In this document: piece after piece, positions 17,921 through 30,912 of the stretch
Numbering within the stretch: position 1 is the first letter of the stretch
Layout: every line of letters starts with the position of its first letter
Source: Geobacter sp. UBA5730
Lineage (GTDB): Bacteria > Desulfobacterota > Desulfuromonadia > Geobacterales > Pseudopelobacteraceae
Direction: 5' to 3'
NCBI GenBank assembly: GCA_002419465.1
Contig: DIGE01000012.1
Span: 17,538-81,537, forward strand
Length of the DNA stretch: 64,000 bases
Translations under genes and position numbers: made by a program
The notes under the pieces: generated by a model
Seen by the model: the letters and a program-made list of their open reading frames with translations, nothing else
Told to the model about the DNA's origin: nothing
The model's database searches: none

Positions 17921-17938
17921 ATGTTTCACGTGAAACAT
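17921..17938. promoter_or_regulatory. parS centromere site (ParB-binding)
   Basis: The 18-base perfect palindrome ATGTTTCACGTGAAACAT contains the 16-base sequence TGTTTCACGTGAAACA (17922-17937), which matches the bacterial parS consensus TGTTNCACGTGAAACA exactly. ParB (Spo0J) nucleates on such sites to segregate the origin and load SMC. It lies in the mnmE-mnmG gap, about 4.1 kb from the dnaA start, in the usual origin-proximal zone. parA and parB themselves are not in this window. Confidence 0.93.
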
Positions 17939-17942
17939 CGGC

Positions 17943-19316
17943 CTACTTACCGATGCAAAAGGTTGAAAATATTAGGTCCAGCACTGCTTCTGGTGTCGTT
18001 TCACCCGTTAACTCACCCAAAGCGGACAGCGACTCGCGCAAATCAATGGCAAGTAAATCTGGAGAAAAACATTGCTCGCCATGCATACTGTAAAGATCAA
18101 GCGCGGAAAGCGTGCGAGTAAGCACATCACGGTGTCTGGTGTTTGATATAGCAACCAGGTCATCAGACAATTGCGGAGCATCCTGCATAAAATAGCTATA
18201 GAGTGCAGAGCGCAACTCGTCGAGACCAAACCCGGAACGGCTGGAAACAGAAACCTGTGCCAGGCAGACCGGCAACGCGGAACGATCAAGTAGCTGTGGC
18301 AAATCGGACTTGGTAATTACCGTCACAAAAGGCTTGCCTGCCAAAGCAGATAGAATTTCAAGATCATCCGCGTCCAGGGGGTGGCTGCCATCTGCAAGAA
18401 AAAGCACAAGATCAGCCTCGGCCAACATTCCGAGGGTGCGACGAATTCCCTCCTGCTCGATCTCATCGGCGAAATGACGGCGAATACCAGCCGCATCCAC
18501 AATCCGGACCGGCAAGCCTTCGATCGTAACAATCTCTTCGATCATATCGCGGGTCGTACCGGGGATAGCCGACACAATGGCGCGTTCTTCACAAGCCAAG
18601 GCATTCAGCAGACTGGACTTGCCCGCATTGGGCTTGCCGGCCAGGACAACCGAAACACCCTCGCGCAAAACCTTGCCGAGCCTGAAAGAATCAACCAGCC
18701 GCACAAGCAACTGGCGAGCCGATGTGATCCGCTCCGTCACCAACATCAGTGAAGCGCTGTCGATCTCCTCGTCAGGGAAATCAATATGAGCCTCTACAAT
18801 GGCAAGGGCCTCAGCCGTAAGGCGACGCACCACCTCCAGTTCCCGGCCCAACAGGCCTTCACGCTGGCGCTGGGCGAGAGACAAAGCTGCATCGGTGCGA
18901 CTATTAATCAAGTCAAGCACCGATTCAGCCTGACAAAGATCAATCCGTCCGTTCAAGAAGGCGCGCCTGGTAAACTCACCGGGGTCAGCCAGACGGGCAC
19001 CGGCAACGACACAGGCATGCAGCACACGCCGCACCACCAGGTAGCCACCATGACTGTGCAGTTCAAGCACATCCTCACGGGTGTACGAGCGGGGCGCGCG
19101 CATTAGAACCGCCATCCCCTCATCAATCATGCTTGCATCAGCAGGGTCTATAAAATGGCCATAATAAAGGCGGTGACTATCAAAGCCACCGCCGGATTTA
19201 CCAAGAAAAATACTGGTGCCAATCTGTTCCGCCTGGGGCCCGCTGATCCGCACTATGCCGATACCACCACAGCCTGGCGGGGTAGCGATAGCGGCGATGG
19301 TGTCCGCAACGTACAT
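17943..19316 (-). CDS. mnmE: tRNA modification GTPase MnmE (TrmE)
   Basis: A 457-residue GTPase that works with MnmG on wobble uridines. N-terminal folate-binding domain (DTIAAIATPPGCGGIGIVRISG), central G domain with G1 GKPNAGKSSLLN, G2/G3 region AIPGTTRDMIEE and DAAGI, TKSD (G4), and the C-terminal FCIGK with the conserved Cys. Ends 5 bases before the parS palindrome. It follows yidC by 9 bases; the jag/khpB gene often found between yidC and mnmE is missing here. Confidence 0.94.
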   Translation of the reverse strand: MYVADTIAAIATPPGCGGIGIVRISGPQAEQIGTSIFLGKSGGGFDSHRLYYGHFIDPADASMIDEGMAVLMRAPRSYTREDVLELHSHGGYLVVRRVLHACVVAGARLADPGEFTRRAFLNGRIDLCQAESVLDLINSRTDAALSLAQRQREGLLGRELEVVRRLTAEALAIVEAHIDFPDEEIDSASLMLVTERITSARQLLVRLVDSFRLGKVLREGVSVVLAGKPNAGKSSLLNALACEERAIVSAIPGTTRDMIEEIVTIEGLPVRIVDAAGIRRHFADEIEQEGIRRTLGMLAEADLVLFLADGSHPLDADDLEILSALAGKPFVTVITKSDLPQLLDRSALPVCLAQVSVSSRSGFGLDELRSALYSYFMQDAPQLSDDLVAISNTRHRDVLTRTLSALDLYSMHGEQCFSPDLLAIDLRESLSALGELTGETTPEAVLDLIFSTFCIGK

Positions 19317-19325
19317 CTGTCCCCC

Positions 19326-20921
19326 CTACTTGTCCTTGATCAGCTTGTTGATGTACATCTGCTGACCAATGGTCAGAATGTTGTTGACCAGCCAGTAGAG
19401 CACCAAACCAGAAGGAAAACTGAGAAACATGAAGGTAAAAACAACCGGAAGCGCCAACATAATCTTCTGCTGCATCTCATCCATGTTGGAGGGAGTCATC
19501 TTCTGCTGAACAAACATGGTAACACCCATAATAATCGGGGTTACGTAGTAGGGATCCTTGGCGGAAAGATCCGTTACCCAAAACATGAACGGCGCATGAC
19601 GTAATTCGATTGAAAACATCAGTGCCTTATACAGAGCAAAAAAGACCGGTATCTGCACCACCATCGGCAGACAGCCACCCAACGGATTGACCTTGTGCTC
19701 ACGGTACAACTCCATCACTGCGCGGTTCATGGCATCGCGATCATTTTTGTACTTTTCCTTCAAGGCAGCCATTTTGGGTTGCAGGTTGCCCATCTCCTTC
19801 ATCGACTTATAGCTCTTGTGAGTCAACGGAAAGAAAAGGATCTTCAAAATAATCGTGATGATTATGATGGCCAGGCCGTAGTTCTGCACGTAACGATAAA
19901 AGAACTTAAGCGAGTGCAGCATCGGCTTGGCAAGAACCGTAAACCAGCCAAGATCAAGGGACTGTTCGAGAGAAGAACCCTGGGACTTCAGGACGTCGAT
20001 ATCCTTGGGACCAACAAACAGCTTGTGAGCAACCGTTACGGACTGGCCAGGAGCAAGAGAAAAAACAGGTGACGACGAAACTGACTCAAGGAAACCTGCC
20101 TGATTCTTCTTGATCTCGACGCTGGCAACACTACCCTTGTCAGCCAGAAGAGCGATCAAAAAATACTTGTCGGTGATGCCGGACCATTGCACCAACTTGT
20201 CATACTTCTTGGTGGCGCTGGCGAACTCTTTAGGAGCGTCGGTCTGCAGAGAATTGTCGGCATACACGGTTGAGCCGTAATTTTCATAGCGGCCGTCCTT
20301 CTCTTTGATCTCCGCTGGCGCAGTAATGATCTGCTGCAGAGAGCCGGCCAGCTGGGCCTGAGAATTATTGATCAGCTGGGTATCGAGTTTAATGCCGTAG
20401 TTGGAAGCATCAAAAACGTAGGTCTTGCGCACCACATAGCCCTGCGGTGAAACGTGCGTAAAGACCAACTGCTGCTTCTGTCCCTTGGCAACGGTCAGCT
20501 GCTGGCTGCTGACACTGTAAAGGGCCTGGGGTGAAAGCGCAAAGCCAGCGCCCTTGGTTGAAGCTACCGGCAGAGATGGATCAGCGGCAGCAGCCAGCAC
20601 CACCTGCCTGGCGCCAACGCTGTTCTGCTCCTTATACCCTTTCAGGGTAAAACTCTTCAAAGCACCACCGGCCGTGGTAAAGACGGCAACATAGTCTGGC
20701 GTGTCCACCGAAACCAACTGGGAGGTAGCAGGCACAAGGGCAACAGCAGAGACTGCCGAGGTGGTAACCGGTAACGCAGCAGAAATAGAACCAGACTGCT
20801 CAGACAATACAGCCGACTGAGTGGCCAATTTTTGAGGCTGCTTTTGAGGAGCCATAAAATACGTAAAAAGATAAAACACCGCAACAGACAGAACAACAGC
20901 GATGATGGTACGCTTTTCCAT
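19326..20921 (-). CDS. yidC: Membrane protein insertase YidC
   Basis: A 531-residue Gram-negative-type YidC. An N-terminal membrane anchor ([20 protein letters not shown], residues 4-23) is followed by a large periplasmic domain and the conserved five-helix insertase core: [52 protein letters not shown] and [14 protein letters not shown]. It inserts and folds inner-membrane proteins, alone or with SecYEG. Genes rpmH-rnpA-yidD-yidC run in that order on the minus strand, as in most bacteria. Confidence 0.94.
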   Translation of the reverse strand: MEKRTIIAVVLSVAVFYLFTYFMAPQKQPQKLATQSAVLSEQSGSISAALPVTTSAVSAVALVPATSQLVSVDTPDYVAVFTTAGGALKSFTLKGYKEQNSVGARQVVLAAAADPSLPVASTKGAGFALSPQALYSVSSQQLTVAKGQKQQLVFTHVSPQGYVVRKTYVFDASNYGIKLDTQLINNSQAQLAGSLQQIITAPAEIKEKDGRYENYGSTVYADNSLQTDAPKEFASATKKYDKLVQWSGITDKYFLIALLADKGSVASVEIKKNQAGFLESVSSSPVFSLAPGQSVTVAHKLFVGPKDIDVLKSQGSSLEQSLDLGWFTVLAKPMLHSLKFFYRYVQNYGLAIIIITIILKILFFPLTHKSYKSMKEMGNLQPKMAALKEKYKNDRDAMNRAVMELYREHKVNPLGGCLPMVVQIPVFFALYKALMFSIELRHAPFMFWVTDLSAKDPYYVTPIIMGVTMFVQQKMTPSNMDEMQQKIMLALPVVFTFMFLSFPSGLVLYWLVNNILTIGQQMYINKLIKDK

Positions 20922-20943
20922 ACAAACTCCAGATCAGGAATAG

Positions 20944-21156
20944 TCAGACAACAGGGTCATAACCGCCCGGATGCCAGGGATGGCACTTGAGCAGACGACG
21001 CAGAGCCAGGGCACTACCTTTAAACGGGCCATGGCGGCGGATTGCCTCCAGCGAATACACAGAGCAGGAAGGATGAAAACGGCAAGCTGGCAGCAACATC
21101 GGGGAAATCAGGAACCGATAGGCTTGGATAATCAGTATGAGCAACCTTGATAGCAT
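20944..21156 (-). CDS. yidD: Membrane protein insertion efficiency factor YidD
   Basis: A 70-residue membrane-associated protein that helps YidC-dependent insertion. Typical order of motifs: [34 protein letters not shown], with the conserved cysteines at residues 25 and 31, then [19 protein letters not shown] at the end. It follows rnpA with a 1-base overlap at 21156 and precedes yidC by 22 bases. Confidence 0.95.
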   Translation of the reverse strand: MLSRLLILIIQAYRFLISPMLLPACRFHPSCSVYSLEAIRRHGPFKGSALALRRLLKCHPWHPGGYDPVV

Positions 21157-21521
21157 CAGGGGGAGCCGATCCGCTGAAAGATACGCGCTAACTCAGCACG
21201 CAATGCAGCACCATCCAACTCTGCGGCACGTCGACGTGCGATTACATTCAGGTCAACAGGGGGCAAGGCCTGACAATGTTGACGAAAATACTCACGTACC
21301 ATACGCTTAATCCGGTTACGAGCCACCGCACAACCAACCTTCCGACTGGCAGTGACACCTAAACGTGGCCGACCAAATTTATTCTGCTGCCAGACAACCA
21401 AGAAGGCCGGTCCGGTAAAACCGGGCCGGCCAGCCGAGAGCCTGGTAAACTCTGGCCGCCTCAAAAGACGAGCAGCCTTGGGATACGTAGCGCGTGCTAG
21501 TGGCACGACGATGTGGCGCAA
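21156..21521 (-). CDS. rnpA: Ribonuclease P protein component RnpA
   Basis: The small basic protein of RNase P, which assists the RNA subunit in removing tRNA 5' leaders. The RNR motif is [19 protein letters not shown]; the phenylalanine block appears as [17 protein letters not shown]. About 121 residues from TTG 21521, 4 bases after the rpmH stop; GTG 21506 is an alternative start closer to where homology begins (YPKAARLL). Overlapping with yidD downstream. Confidence 0.92.
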   Translation of the reverse strand: MRHIVVPLARATYPKAARLLRRPEFTRLSAGRPGFTGPAFLVVWQQNKFGRPRLGVTASRKVGCAVARNRIKRMVREYFRQHCQALPPVDLNVIARRRAAELDGAALRAELARIFQRIGSP

Positions 21522-21525
21522 GTAA

Positions 21526-21675
21526 CTACTTGGAAGCGATCTGCACGGAAAGGCGCTTACGGCCTTTAGCGCGGCGGCGCTTGATCACCAGGCGACCATT
21601 TTTACTCGCCATACGTACCAGAAAACCATGGGTGCGCTTACGAGAGGTATTGCTCGGTTGAAATGTTCTTTTCAC
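21526..21675 (-). CDS. rpmH: 50S ribosomal protein L34
   Basis: A 49-residue basic protein reading [20 protein letters not shown] and continuing [20 protein letters not shown] to the end [10 protein letters not shown]. This is a near-canonical L34. The start is GTG at 21675 with a GGAGTAGAG ribosome-binding site 5 bases upstream; family homologues start with MKRT. First gene of the minus-strand rpmH-rnpA-yidD-yidC-mnmE-mnmG run, divergent from dnaA. Confidence 0.97.
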   Translation of the reverse strand: MKRTFQPSNTSRKRTHGFLVRMASKNGRLVIKRRRAKGRKRLSVQIASK

Positions 21676-21751
21676 GGCTCTACTCCAAATCTATGCGGTA
21701 ATTAGTTGTGACAGTCCCGATGTCTACTGCCACGGTTGTATAAGGAACTAA

Positions 21752-21782
21752 ATTATTAATCAGATTAACGTTGACCTGTCAA
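21752..21782 (-). promoter_or_regulatory. Candidate sigma-70 promoter of rpmH operon
   Basis: On the minus strand, TTGACA (21782-21777) is followed after 17 bases by TTAATA (21759-21754), or after 18 by TAATAA. It lies 80-100 bases upstream of the rpmH GTG. The -35 box is part of a small inverted repeat TTGACAGGTCAA. Good match, unproven. Confidence 0.55.
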
Positions 21783-22070
21783 GCCTTTTTTGTTTTCCGA
21801 CAGGCAGTTTTACCGTTGAAAAAAAGGAGGGGCTCTGTTAAGGTGCAGTCCCTAGCTTAAGACCTCACATATGGCCGCCAGGCACCGATAACAGCTTGAT
21901 ATAATTAAATAAATTTATTATCAACAGGTGTTGATATCTCTGTTGATAATTAGATATGGACGAGCTGACAAGGAACGCAAAACGCATCAGCCTGACAGAT
22001 GAATCCTCCCTTAACAGGGTGTTGATATCGCCACCGGAAACCGTCAACTCACCAGGTAACGACTGAAATT
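21783..22070. other. oriC-region part 1: DnaA-box cluster upstream of dnaA
   Basis: This non-coding stretch between rpmH and dnaA holds DnaA-box-like 9-mers: TTATCAACA at 21918-21926, TGTTGATAA (its reverse) at 21941-21949, and TGTTGATAT at 21929-21937 and 22020-22028. They surround an AT-rich run at 21896-21920 (TATAATTAAATAAATTTATT). The boxes match the TTATNNACA pattern with A in place of C at the sixth base. Such a cluster can serve the origin and dnaA autoregulation. A weak -10-like TATAAT at 21900 may be the dnaA promoter. Confidence 0.7.
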
Positions 22071-23447
22071 ATGCCTTCCTCCAAAAAAGATGTGATGCGT
22101 ACCGTTTGGAATCAGACCGCCACTAACCTGGAAAAGGTTATTTCGCCCCAAAACTACATCAACTGGATCCAGCCGATCCAATACAGTCATGCCGATGACA
22201 GCAGCGTCGTAGTCAGTGTGCCAACCCAATTTTTCAAGGAATGGCTGGAAGACAACTACCTCGATCTGATCAACAGCGCCCTCTCGATTACTGCTGAAAA
22301 AAACCTTTCAATTGCGGTCACCGTTAAAGCAGACGAATTAGTCCCCCTGCCGCTGGAGAATCAGATCAGCGAAGCTGCCGCTCAGAAACCCTGCAAAGAT
22401 GTCAAGCCAATCCAGACGGATCGTGATTGCGCCCCACTTAACCCGCGTTACACCTTTGATCAGTTTGTCAGCGGATCCGGAAACCAATTCGCACACGCTG
22501 CTGCCATGGCGGTTGCCAATAATCCGGCCATCACCTACAATCCACTCTTTATCTACGGTGGCGTTGGACTCGGCAAAAGTCACCTGCTGCACGCCGTTGG
22601 CCACCAGATGCTGACACAAAAGCCGGAAACACGGGTCTGCTACTGTTCGGCAGAAAAGTTTATGCACGAAATGGTAAACTGCATCAGGCTCAACAAAATG
22701 GAAGAATTTAGGGAACGTTACCGTTCAGTAGATGTACTGCTAATTGACGATATCCAGTTTATAGCCGGCAGAGAACGGACCCAGGTTGAGTTTTTTCACA
22801 CCTTTAACTCGCTGTATGAATCCCATAAACAGATTGTAATCACCTCGGATAAATTTCCGCGTGAAATGCCCAATCTGGAAGAACGACTGCGTTCACGTTT
22901 TGAATGGGGTCTGATCGCCGACATCCAGCCACCTGATGTGGAGACCAAGATTGCGATCCTGAAAAAAAAAGCTGAGCTGAACAGAATTGTACTGCCTGAC
23001 GAGGTTGCTTATTTTCTGGCATCCAGTGATACCCGCAACATCCGTGAATTAGAGGGAATGCTGATCCGATTGGGTGCCTACAGCAGTCTACAGCATATAC
23101 CGATCACCCTGGTGATGGCCAAAAACAACCTCAAAGATATCCTGGTGGACAAACGTAAGGATATCACCGTGGAACTGATCCAGAAAAATGTTGCTGATCA
23201 CTTTGGGCTCAAGGTGGCTGATCTCAAATCGGACAAACGGTTAAAAACCTTTGTACAGGCTCGCCAGGTCGCAGTCTGGCTCTGCAGGGACCTTACCAGT
23301 GCCTCCTACCCGGATATAGGCAACAAATTCGGCGGAAAAGACCACTCCACCGTGATTCACTCAGCAAAAAAAATTGACCGCTTGTTAACGGAAGATCCGG
23401 TCTTGGCCAAGACCGTCGAAGACATCCGGGCAAACATCCTGCTGTGA
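22071..23447 (+). CDS. dnaA: Chromosomal replication initiator protein DnaA
   Basis: A 458-residue initiator ATPase that binds DnaA boxes and opens oriC. N-terminal domain I (VWNQTATNLEKVISPQNYINWIQP), linker, AAA+ domain with Walker A GGVGLGKSHLLHA near residue 163 and Walker B VLLIDDIQFIAG, box VII region, and domain IV helix-turn-helix with FGGKDHSTVIHSAKKI. Flanked by DnaA-box clusters on both sides. The ATG at 22071 has only a distant AGG, so the ribosome-binding site is weak. Confidence 0.97.
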   Translation: MPSSKKDVMRTVWNQTATNLEKVISPQNYINWIQPIQYSHADDSSVVVSVPTQFFKEWLEDNYLDLINSALSITAEKNLSIAVTVKADELVPLPLENQISEAAAQKPCKDVKPIQTDRDCAPLNPRYTFDQFVSGSGNQFAHAAAMAVANNPAITYNPLFIYGGVGLGKSHLLHAVGHQMLTQKPETRVCYCSAEKFMHEMVNCIRLNKMEEFRERYRSVDVLLIDDIQFIAGRERTQVEFFHTFNSLYESHKQIVITSDKFPREMPNLEERLRSRFEWGLIADIQPPDVETKIAILKKKAELNRIVLPDEVAYFLASSDTRNIRELEGMLIRLGAYSSLQHIPITLVMAKNNLKDILVDKRKDITVELIQKNVADHFGLKVADLKSDKRLKTFVQARQVAVWLCRDLTSASYPDIGNKFGGKDHSTVIHSAKKIDRLLTEDPVLAKTVEDIRANILL

Positions 23448-23698
23448 TAAAAATCTTTCCCCAGGGCCTGTTGAACCACCTGTGGGCAGCTGTTGACAAA
23501 TGCCGGGCTGTTGATAAGCCGTTAGTTACCAACATTGCCGTCAACACCCATGACAATAAATTTACACAATAATCATAAATAGTTAAGGGTAACTCACAGT
23601 TTCAACAACACTAATAATAATAAATAAAGCTTTTATTCTTTTAAAAACAATAAAAGATAACCTGAGTAAAACTCCCAAACAGGGCAAAGGAGTACGGA
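23448..23698. other. oriC-region part 2: DnaA boxes and AT-rich unwinding element between dnaA and dnaN
   Basis: A 251-base gap with DnaA-box-like motifs TGTTGAACC (23469), TGTTGACAA (23491-23499) and TGTTGATAA (23509-23517), and TTTACACAA at 23561-23569. A run of TAA triplets, CTAATAATAATAAATAAAG (23611-23629), is followed by T/A-rich DNA to about 23660. Boxes next to repeated TAA triplets resemble the DnaA-trio arrangement of bacterial unwinding elements. I take this as the likely unwinding site. The dnaN ribosome-binding site AAAGGAG lies at the 3' edge. Confidence 0.7.
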
Positions 23699-24816
23699 AT
23701 GAATTTCAGGATCGACCGGGAAAGCTTTCTCAAGGCGCTGCAAAAGGTCCAGGGAATTGTAGAAAAACGGACATCGATGCCTATCCTTTCCAATGTGCTG
23801 ATTGAGGCAACTGCTGATGGGATTGAAATTGTTGCGACCGACCTGGAAGTGGGACTAAAGAGCAGCTATCCTGCCAAGGTCAAGCAGACAGGGCGGATCA
23901 CCGTAGCGGCCAAAAAATTGTATGAGATCGTCAAGGAGTTGCCGAATCAGGAAATCAGTTTCAGTACCAAAGAGAACGACTGGGTTGAGATTATCTGCGG
24001 CAAGGTTCGATTCAACATCGTTGGTCTGTCGCCGGAGGAATTTCCAAACGTGGTCATGATTAAGGATGAACAACTGCTTGAGTTAGAGGCTGCACTGCTG
24101 CGCCGCATGATTGAAAAAACCTCCTATGCCATTTGCAATGACGAAACCAAATATAATCTGAACGGCATATTTACCCGGGTTGAATCGGGTGATGACGGGC
24201 AGGTGTTAAAGATGGTAGCCACAGATGGCCACCGACTCTCAATCGCCTCAGGAGATTTTAGCGGAAAAGCCAATCCGGAGTTGCTCAAGGGCGTAATTCT
24301 GCCGAAAAAAGGTGTGTACGAAATCAAGAAGATCACTGATGAAGGTGACGGCCTGCTGAAATTCGGATTTGTAGACAGCAGCGCGGTATTGAAAAAGGGT
24401 GACACAACCCTGGTCATGCGATTGGTAGATGGTGAATTCCCTGATTATACACGGGTGATTCCCGCTACGAATGATCAACATGTCAAGGCCAAACGTGAGG
24501 AGCTGATCCACGCGGTACGACGCATGGCTATCCTCTCCAGCGAAAAGTTCAAGGGAATCATGTTGGAGATTGACGGCAACGGCGTCAAAATTTCCTCCAG
24601 CAACCCTGAGCTGGGTGATGCAATGGAAGAGCTTGAGGTGAGCTATGCCGGCGAACCGTTCTCGGTGCGTTTTAACGCCCGTTACCTGCTGGATGTGCTA
24701 TCGGTCTGCGAAAGTGAACGGGTACTGATGAAGTTCAAGAATGAACTGTCCCCGTCGATAATCACCCCGGACGAGGGCGATAACTTCCTGGCAGTGATCA
24801 TGCCGATGAGGCTGTA

Positions 24817-24817
<1 letters not shown>
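23699..24817 (+). CDS. dnaN: DNA polymerase III beta subunit (sliding clamp)
   Basis: A 372-residue clamp that tethers polymerase III to DNA. Three-fold repeated beta-clamp architecture; visible blocks include the N-terminal VEKRTSMPILSNVLIEA, TDGHRLS, and the C-terminal PDEGDNFLAVIMPMRL, which ends in the usual MPMR-L. Preceded by AAAGGAGTACGGA. The stop overlaps recF's GTG start by one base (GTAGTG). Confidence 0.97.
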
Positions 24818-28316
<3,499 letters not shown>

Positions 28317-28361
28317 AGCGGTCAACAAGCCCGAACGAACTACTTAACGAGGGGATACCTC

Positions 28362-30902
28362 ATGCAGGAACAAGCAAACCAGAAGATAGCGGTCAACATT
28401 GAAGATGAAATGAAACGATCCTACATGGACTATGCCATGTCGGTCATCGTTGGACGGGCCCTGCCCGATGTGCGGGATGGCTTGAAGCCGGTGCACCGGC
28501 GTTGTCTGTACGCCATGCACGACCTGGGCAACGACTACAACAAGCCCTACAAAAAATCGGCCCGGGTAGTCGGTGACGTGATCGGTAAGTACCACCCCCA
28601 CGGTGACACCGCGGTCTATGACACCATCGTCCGGATGGCCCAGGACTTCTCGTTGCGTTACCTGCTGGTGGACGGTCAGGGTAACTTCGGCTCCGTGGAC
28701 GGCGACAGCCCGGCCGCCATGCGTTATACCGAGATCCGGATGAAGCAGCTGACCCACGAGCTGTTGGCCGATCTGGAAAAAGAGACCGTTGATTTCACCT
28801 CCAACTATGACGATTCGCTCTCCGAACCGGCAGTGTTGCCATCCAAGTTCCCCAACCTGCTGGTGAACGGCTCGGCTGGTATCGCGGTCGGTATGGCCAC
28901 CAACATCCCCCCCCATAATCTGTGCGAGATCTCTGATGCCATCATCGCCCTGATCCACAACCCGGCCTTGAGCTTCGAGGAGCTGCTGGAGCTGGTGCCG
29001 GGACCTGACTTCCCCACCGGCGGTACCATCTACGGCCGTCAAGGGATTCTGGACGCCTACGCCACCGGACGGGGTATTATCCAGATCAGGGCCAAGGCCA
29101 GTGTGGAGGTCAGCAAGAAACAGGACCGCCAGTCGATCGTGGTGACCGAGATCCCTTACCAGGTCAACAAGGCTCGCTTGATCATCAGCATTGCCGAACT
29201 GGTCAAGGAAAAGAAGATCGAGGGGATCGCCGATCTGCGGGATGAATCAGACCGTGACGGCATGCGGATCGTGATCGACCTGAAGAAGGACGAGAATGCC
29301 GAGGTGATGCTGAACCAGCTGTACAAACACACCCAGATGCAGACATCGTTCGGCATCAACATGCTGGCCATTGTGCATAACCGGCCCAAGGTATTGCCGC
29401 TGATGGAGATGATGCAGTGCTTTGTGGAGCACCGCCGCGAGGTGGTCACCAAGCGCACCCTGTTTGAGTTGAAAAAAGCCGAGGCCCGCGCCCATATCCT
29501 GGAAGGCCTCAAAATAGCCCTGGACTGGCTTGATGCAGTGATCGAGCTGATCCGCGAGTCCAAGACACCGCCCGAGGCCAAGCAAGGGTTGATGGATGGC
29601 ATGTTTGCCGATCCCGACTACCTGAAGCGTCTGAACCTGCCTAGTCCCGACGGCTACGAGAGCGGCGTAAAACTTTCTGATATTCAAGCTCAGGCGATCC
29701 TGGAGATGCGTCTGCAACGTTTGACCGGCCTGGAGCGGGACAAGATCATTCAGGAGTATGAAGATATCCTCCGGCTGATCGCACGGCTCAAGAAGATTCT
29801 GGGATCTGACAGCGAAATCATGAAGATTATCGTCGGTGAGCTGACCGAGATCAGGGACAAGTTCGGCGACAAGCGCCGCAGTGTGATTGTGGACCGCACC
29901 GCCGAGATCTCGCTGGAGGACACCATCGAGGATGAGGAGATGGTGGTCACCGTTTCCCACACCGGCTACATCAAGCGCAGCGCCGTGGACCTGTACCGTG
30001 CCCAGCGCCGTGGTGGCAAGGGCAAGAGCGGGATGAAGACCAAGGAAGAGGATTTTGTGGAGCAGCTGTTCATCGCCTCCACCAAAGACTACCTGCTGTT
30101 CTTCACCGACATGGGACGGGTCTACCGGATCAAGGTCTACGAAATCCCCGAAGGCAGCCGCACCACCAAGGGCAAGGCAGTGGTCAACCTGGTGAACGTG
30201 CAGGATGGCGAGAAGGTCACCACCATTCTGCCGGTCAAGGACCTGCATCGTGAGGATTTGTACCTGTTCATGGCAACCCGCAGCGGTGTGGTCAAAAAGA
30301 CACCGTTGATCGAGTACATCAACATCCGTACCAGCGGTATCAACGCGGTGAACCTGGATGACGGGGACAAGCTGATCGCCGTGGCCTTGACCGATGGCAA
30401 CAAGGATATCTTCCTGGCCTCCCGCTGCGGCAAGGCGATCCGCTTCAGCGAGGAGGATGCCCGCTCGATGGGACGGGTGACCAGGGGGGTGCGCGGCATG
30501 AACCTGGGGGCTGATGATGAGGTGATCGGTATGGAGGTGGTTGATCCCACCGCCACCGGTTCCACCATCTTCACCGTCACCGAGAATGGCTACGGCAAGC
30601 GCACCGATCTGGATGAGTATCGTGGCCAGAGCCGGGGCGGCAAGGGGCTGATCACCATCAAGACCAGCGATCGCAACGGCATGGTGGTGGATGTGATGCA
30701 GGTGGCCGACGACAATGAGCTGATGGTGATCACCGACCAGGGCAAGATCCTGCGAGTGCCGGTCTCGGGTTTCTCGGTGATCGGCCGCAACACCCAGGGG
30801 GTGCGTCTGATGGTCACCGAAGAGCAGGAAAAGATCGTGGCTGTGGCCAAACTGGCTGAAAAAGACGAAGAAGACGATGAAGGTGATGAGGAGCAGGAAT
30901 AA
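28362..30902 (+). CDS. gyrA: DNA gyrase subunit A
   Basis: An 846-residue breakage-reunion subunit. Catalytic Tyr122 lies in AAMRYTEIR; the quinolone-resistance region reads [12 protein letters not shown], with Thr at the position of E. coli Ser83 and Asp87 kept. Thr83 is native in some bacteria and is not by itself evidence of selected resistance. The C-terminal beta-pinwheel begins with the gyrase box-like QRRGGKG and the protein ends in an acidic tail ([13 protein letters not shown]). Forms one transcription unit with gyrB. Confidence 0.97.
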   Translation: MQEQANQKIAVNIEDEMKRSYMDYAMSVIVGRALPDVRDGLKPVHRRCLYAMHDLGNDYNKPYKKSARVVGDVIGKYHPHGDTAVYDTIVRMAQDFSLRYLLVDGQGNFGSVDGDSPAAMRYTEIRMKQLTHELLADLEKETVDFTSNYDDSLSEPAVLPSKFPNLLVNGSAGIAVGMATNIPPHNLCEISDAIIALIHNPALSFEELLELVPGPDFPTGGTIYGRQGILDAYATGRGIIQIRAKASVEVSKKQDRQSIVVTEIPYQVNKARLIISIAELVKEKKIEGIADLRDESDRDGMRIVIDLKKDENAEVMLNQLYKHTQMQTSFGINMLAIVHNRPKVLPLMEMMQCFVEHRREVVTKRTLFELKKAEARAHILEGLKIALDWLDAVIELIRESKTPPEAKQGLMDGMFADPDYLKRLNLPSPDGYESGVKLSDIQAQAILEMRLQRLTGLERDKIIQEYEDILRLIARLKKILGSDSEIMKIIVGELTEIRDKFGDKRRSVIVDRTAEISLEDTIEDEEMVVTVSHTGYIKRSAVDLYRAQRRGGKGKSGMKTKEEDFVEQLFIASTKDYLLFFTDMGRVYRIKVYEIPEGSRTTKGKAVVNLVNVQDGEKVTTILPVKDLHREDLYLFMATRSGVVKKTPLIEYINIRTSGINAVNLDDGDKLIAVALTDGNKDIFLASRCGKAIRFSEEDARSMGRVTRGVRGMNLGADDEVIGMEVVDPTATGSTIFTVTENGYGKRTDLDEYRGQSRGGKGLITIKTSDRNGMVVDVMQVADDNELMVITDQGKILRVPVSGFSVIGRNTQGVRLMVTEEQEKIVAVAKLAEKDEEDDEGDEEQE

Positions 30903-30912
30903 TCCTGTCGCT

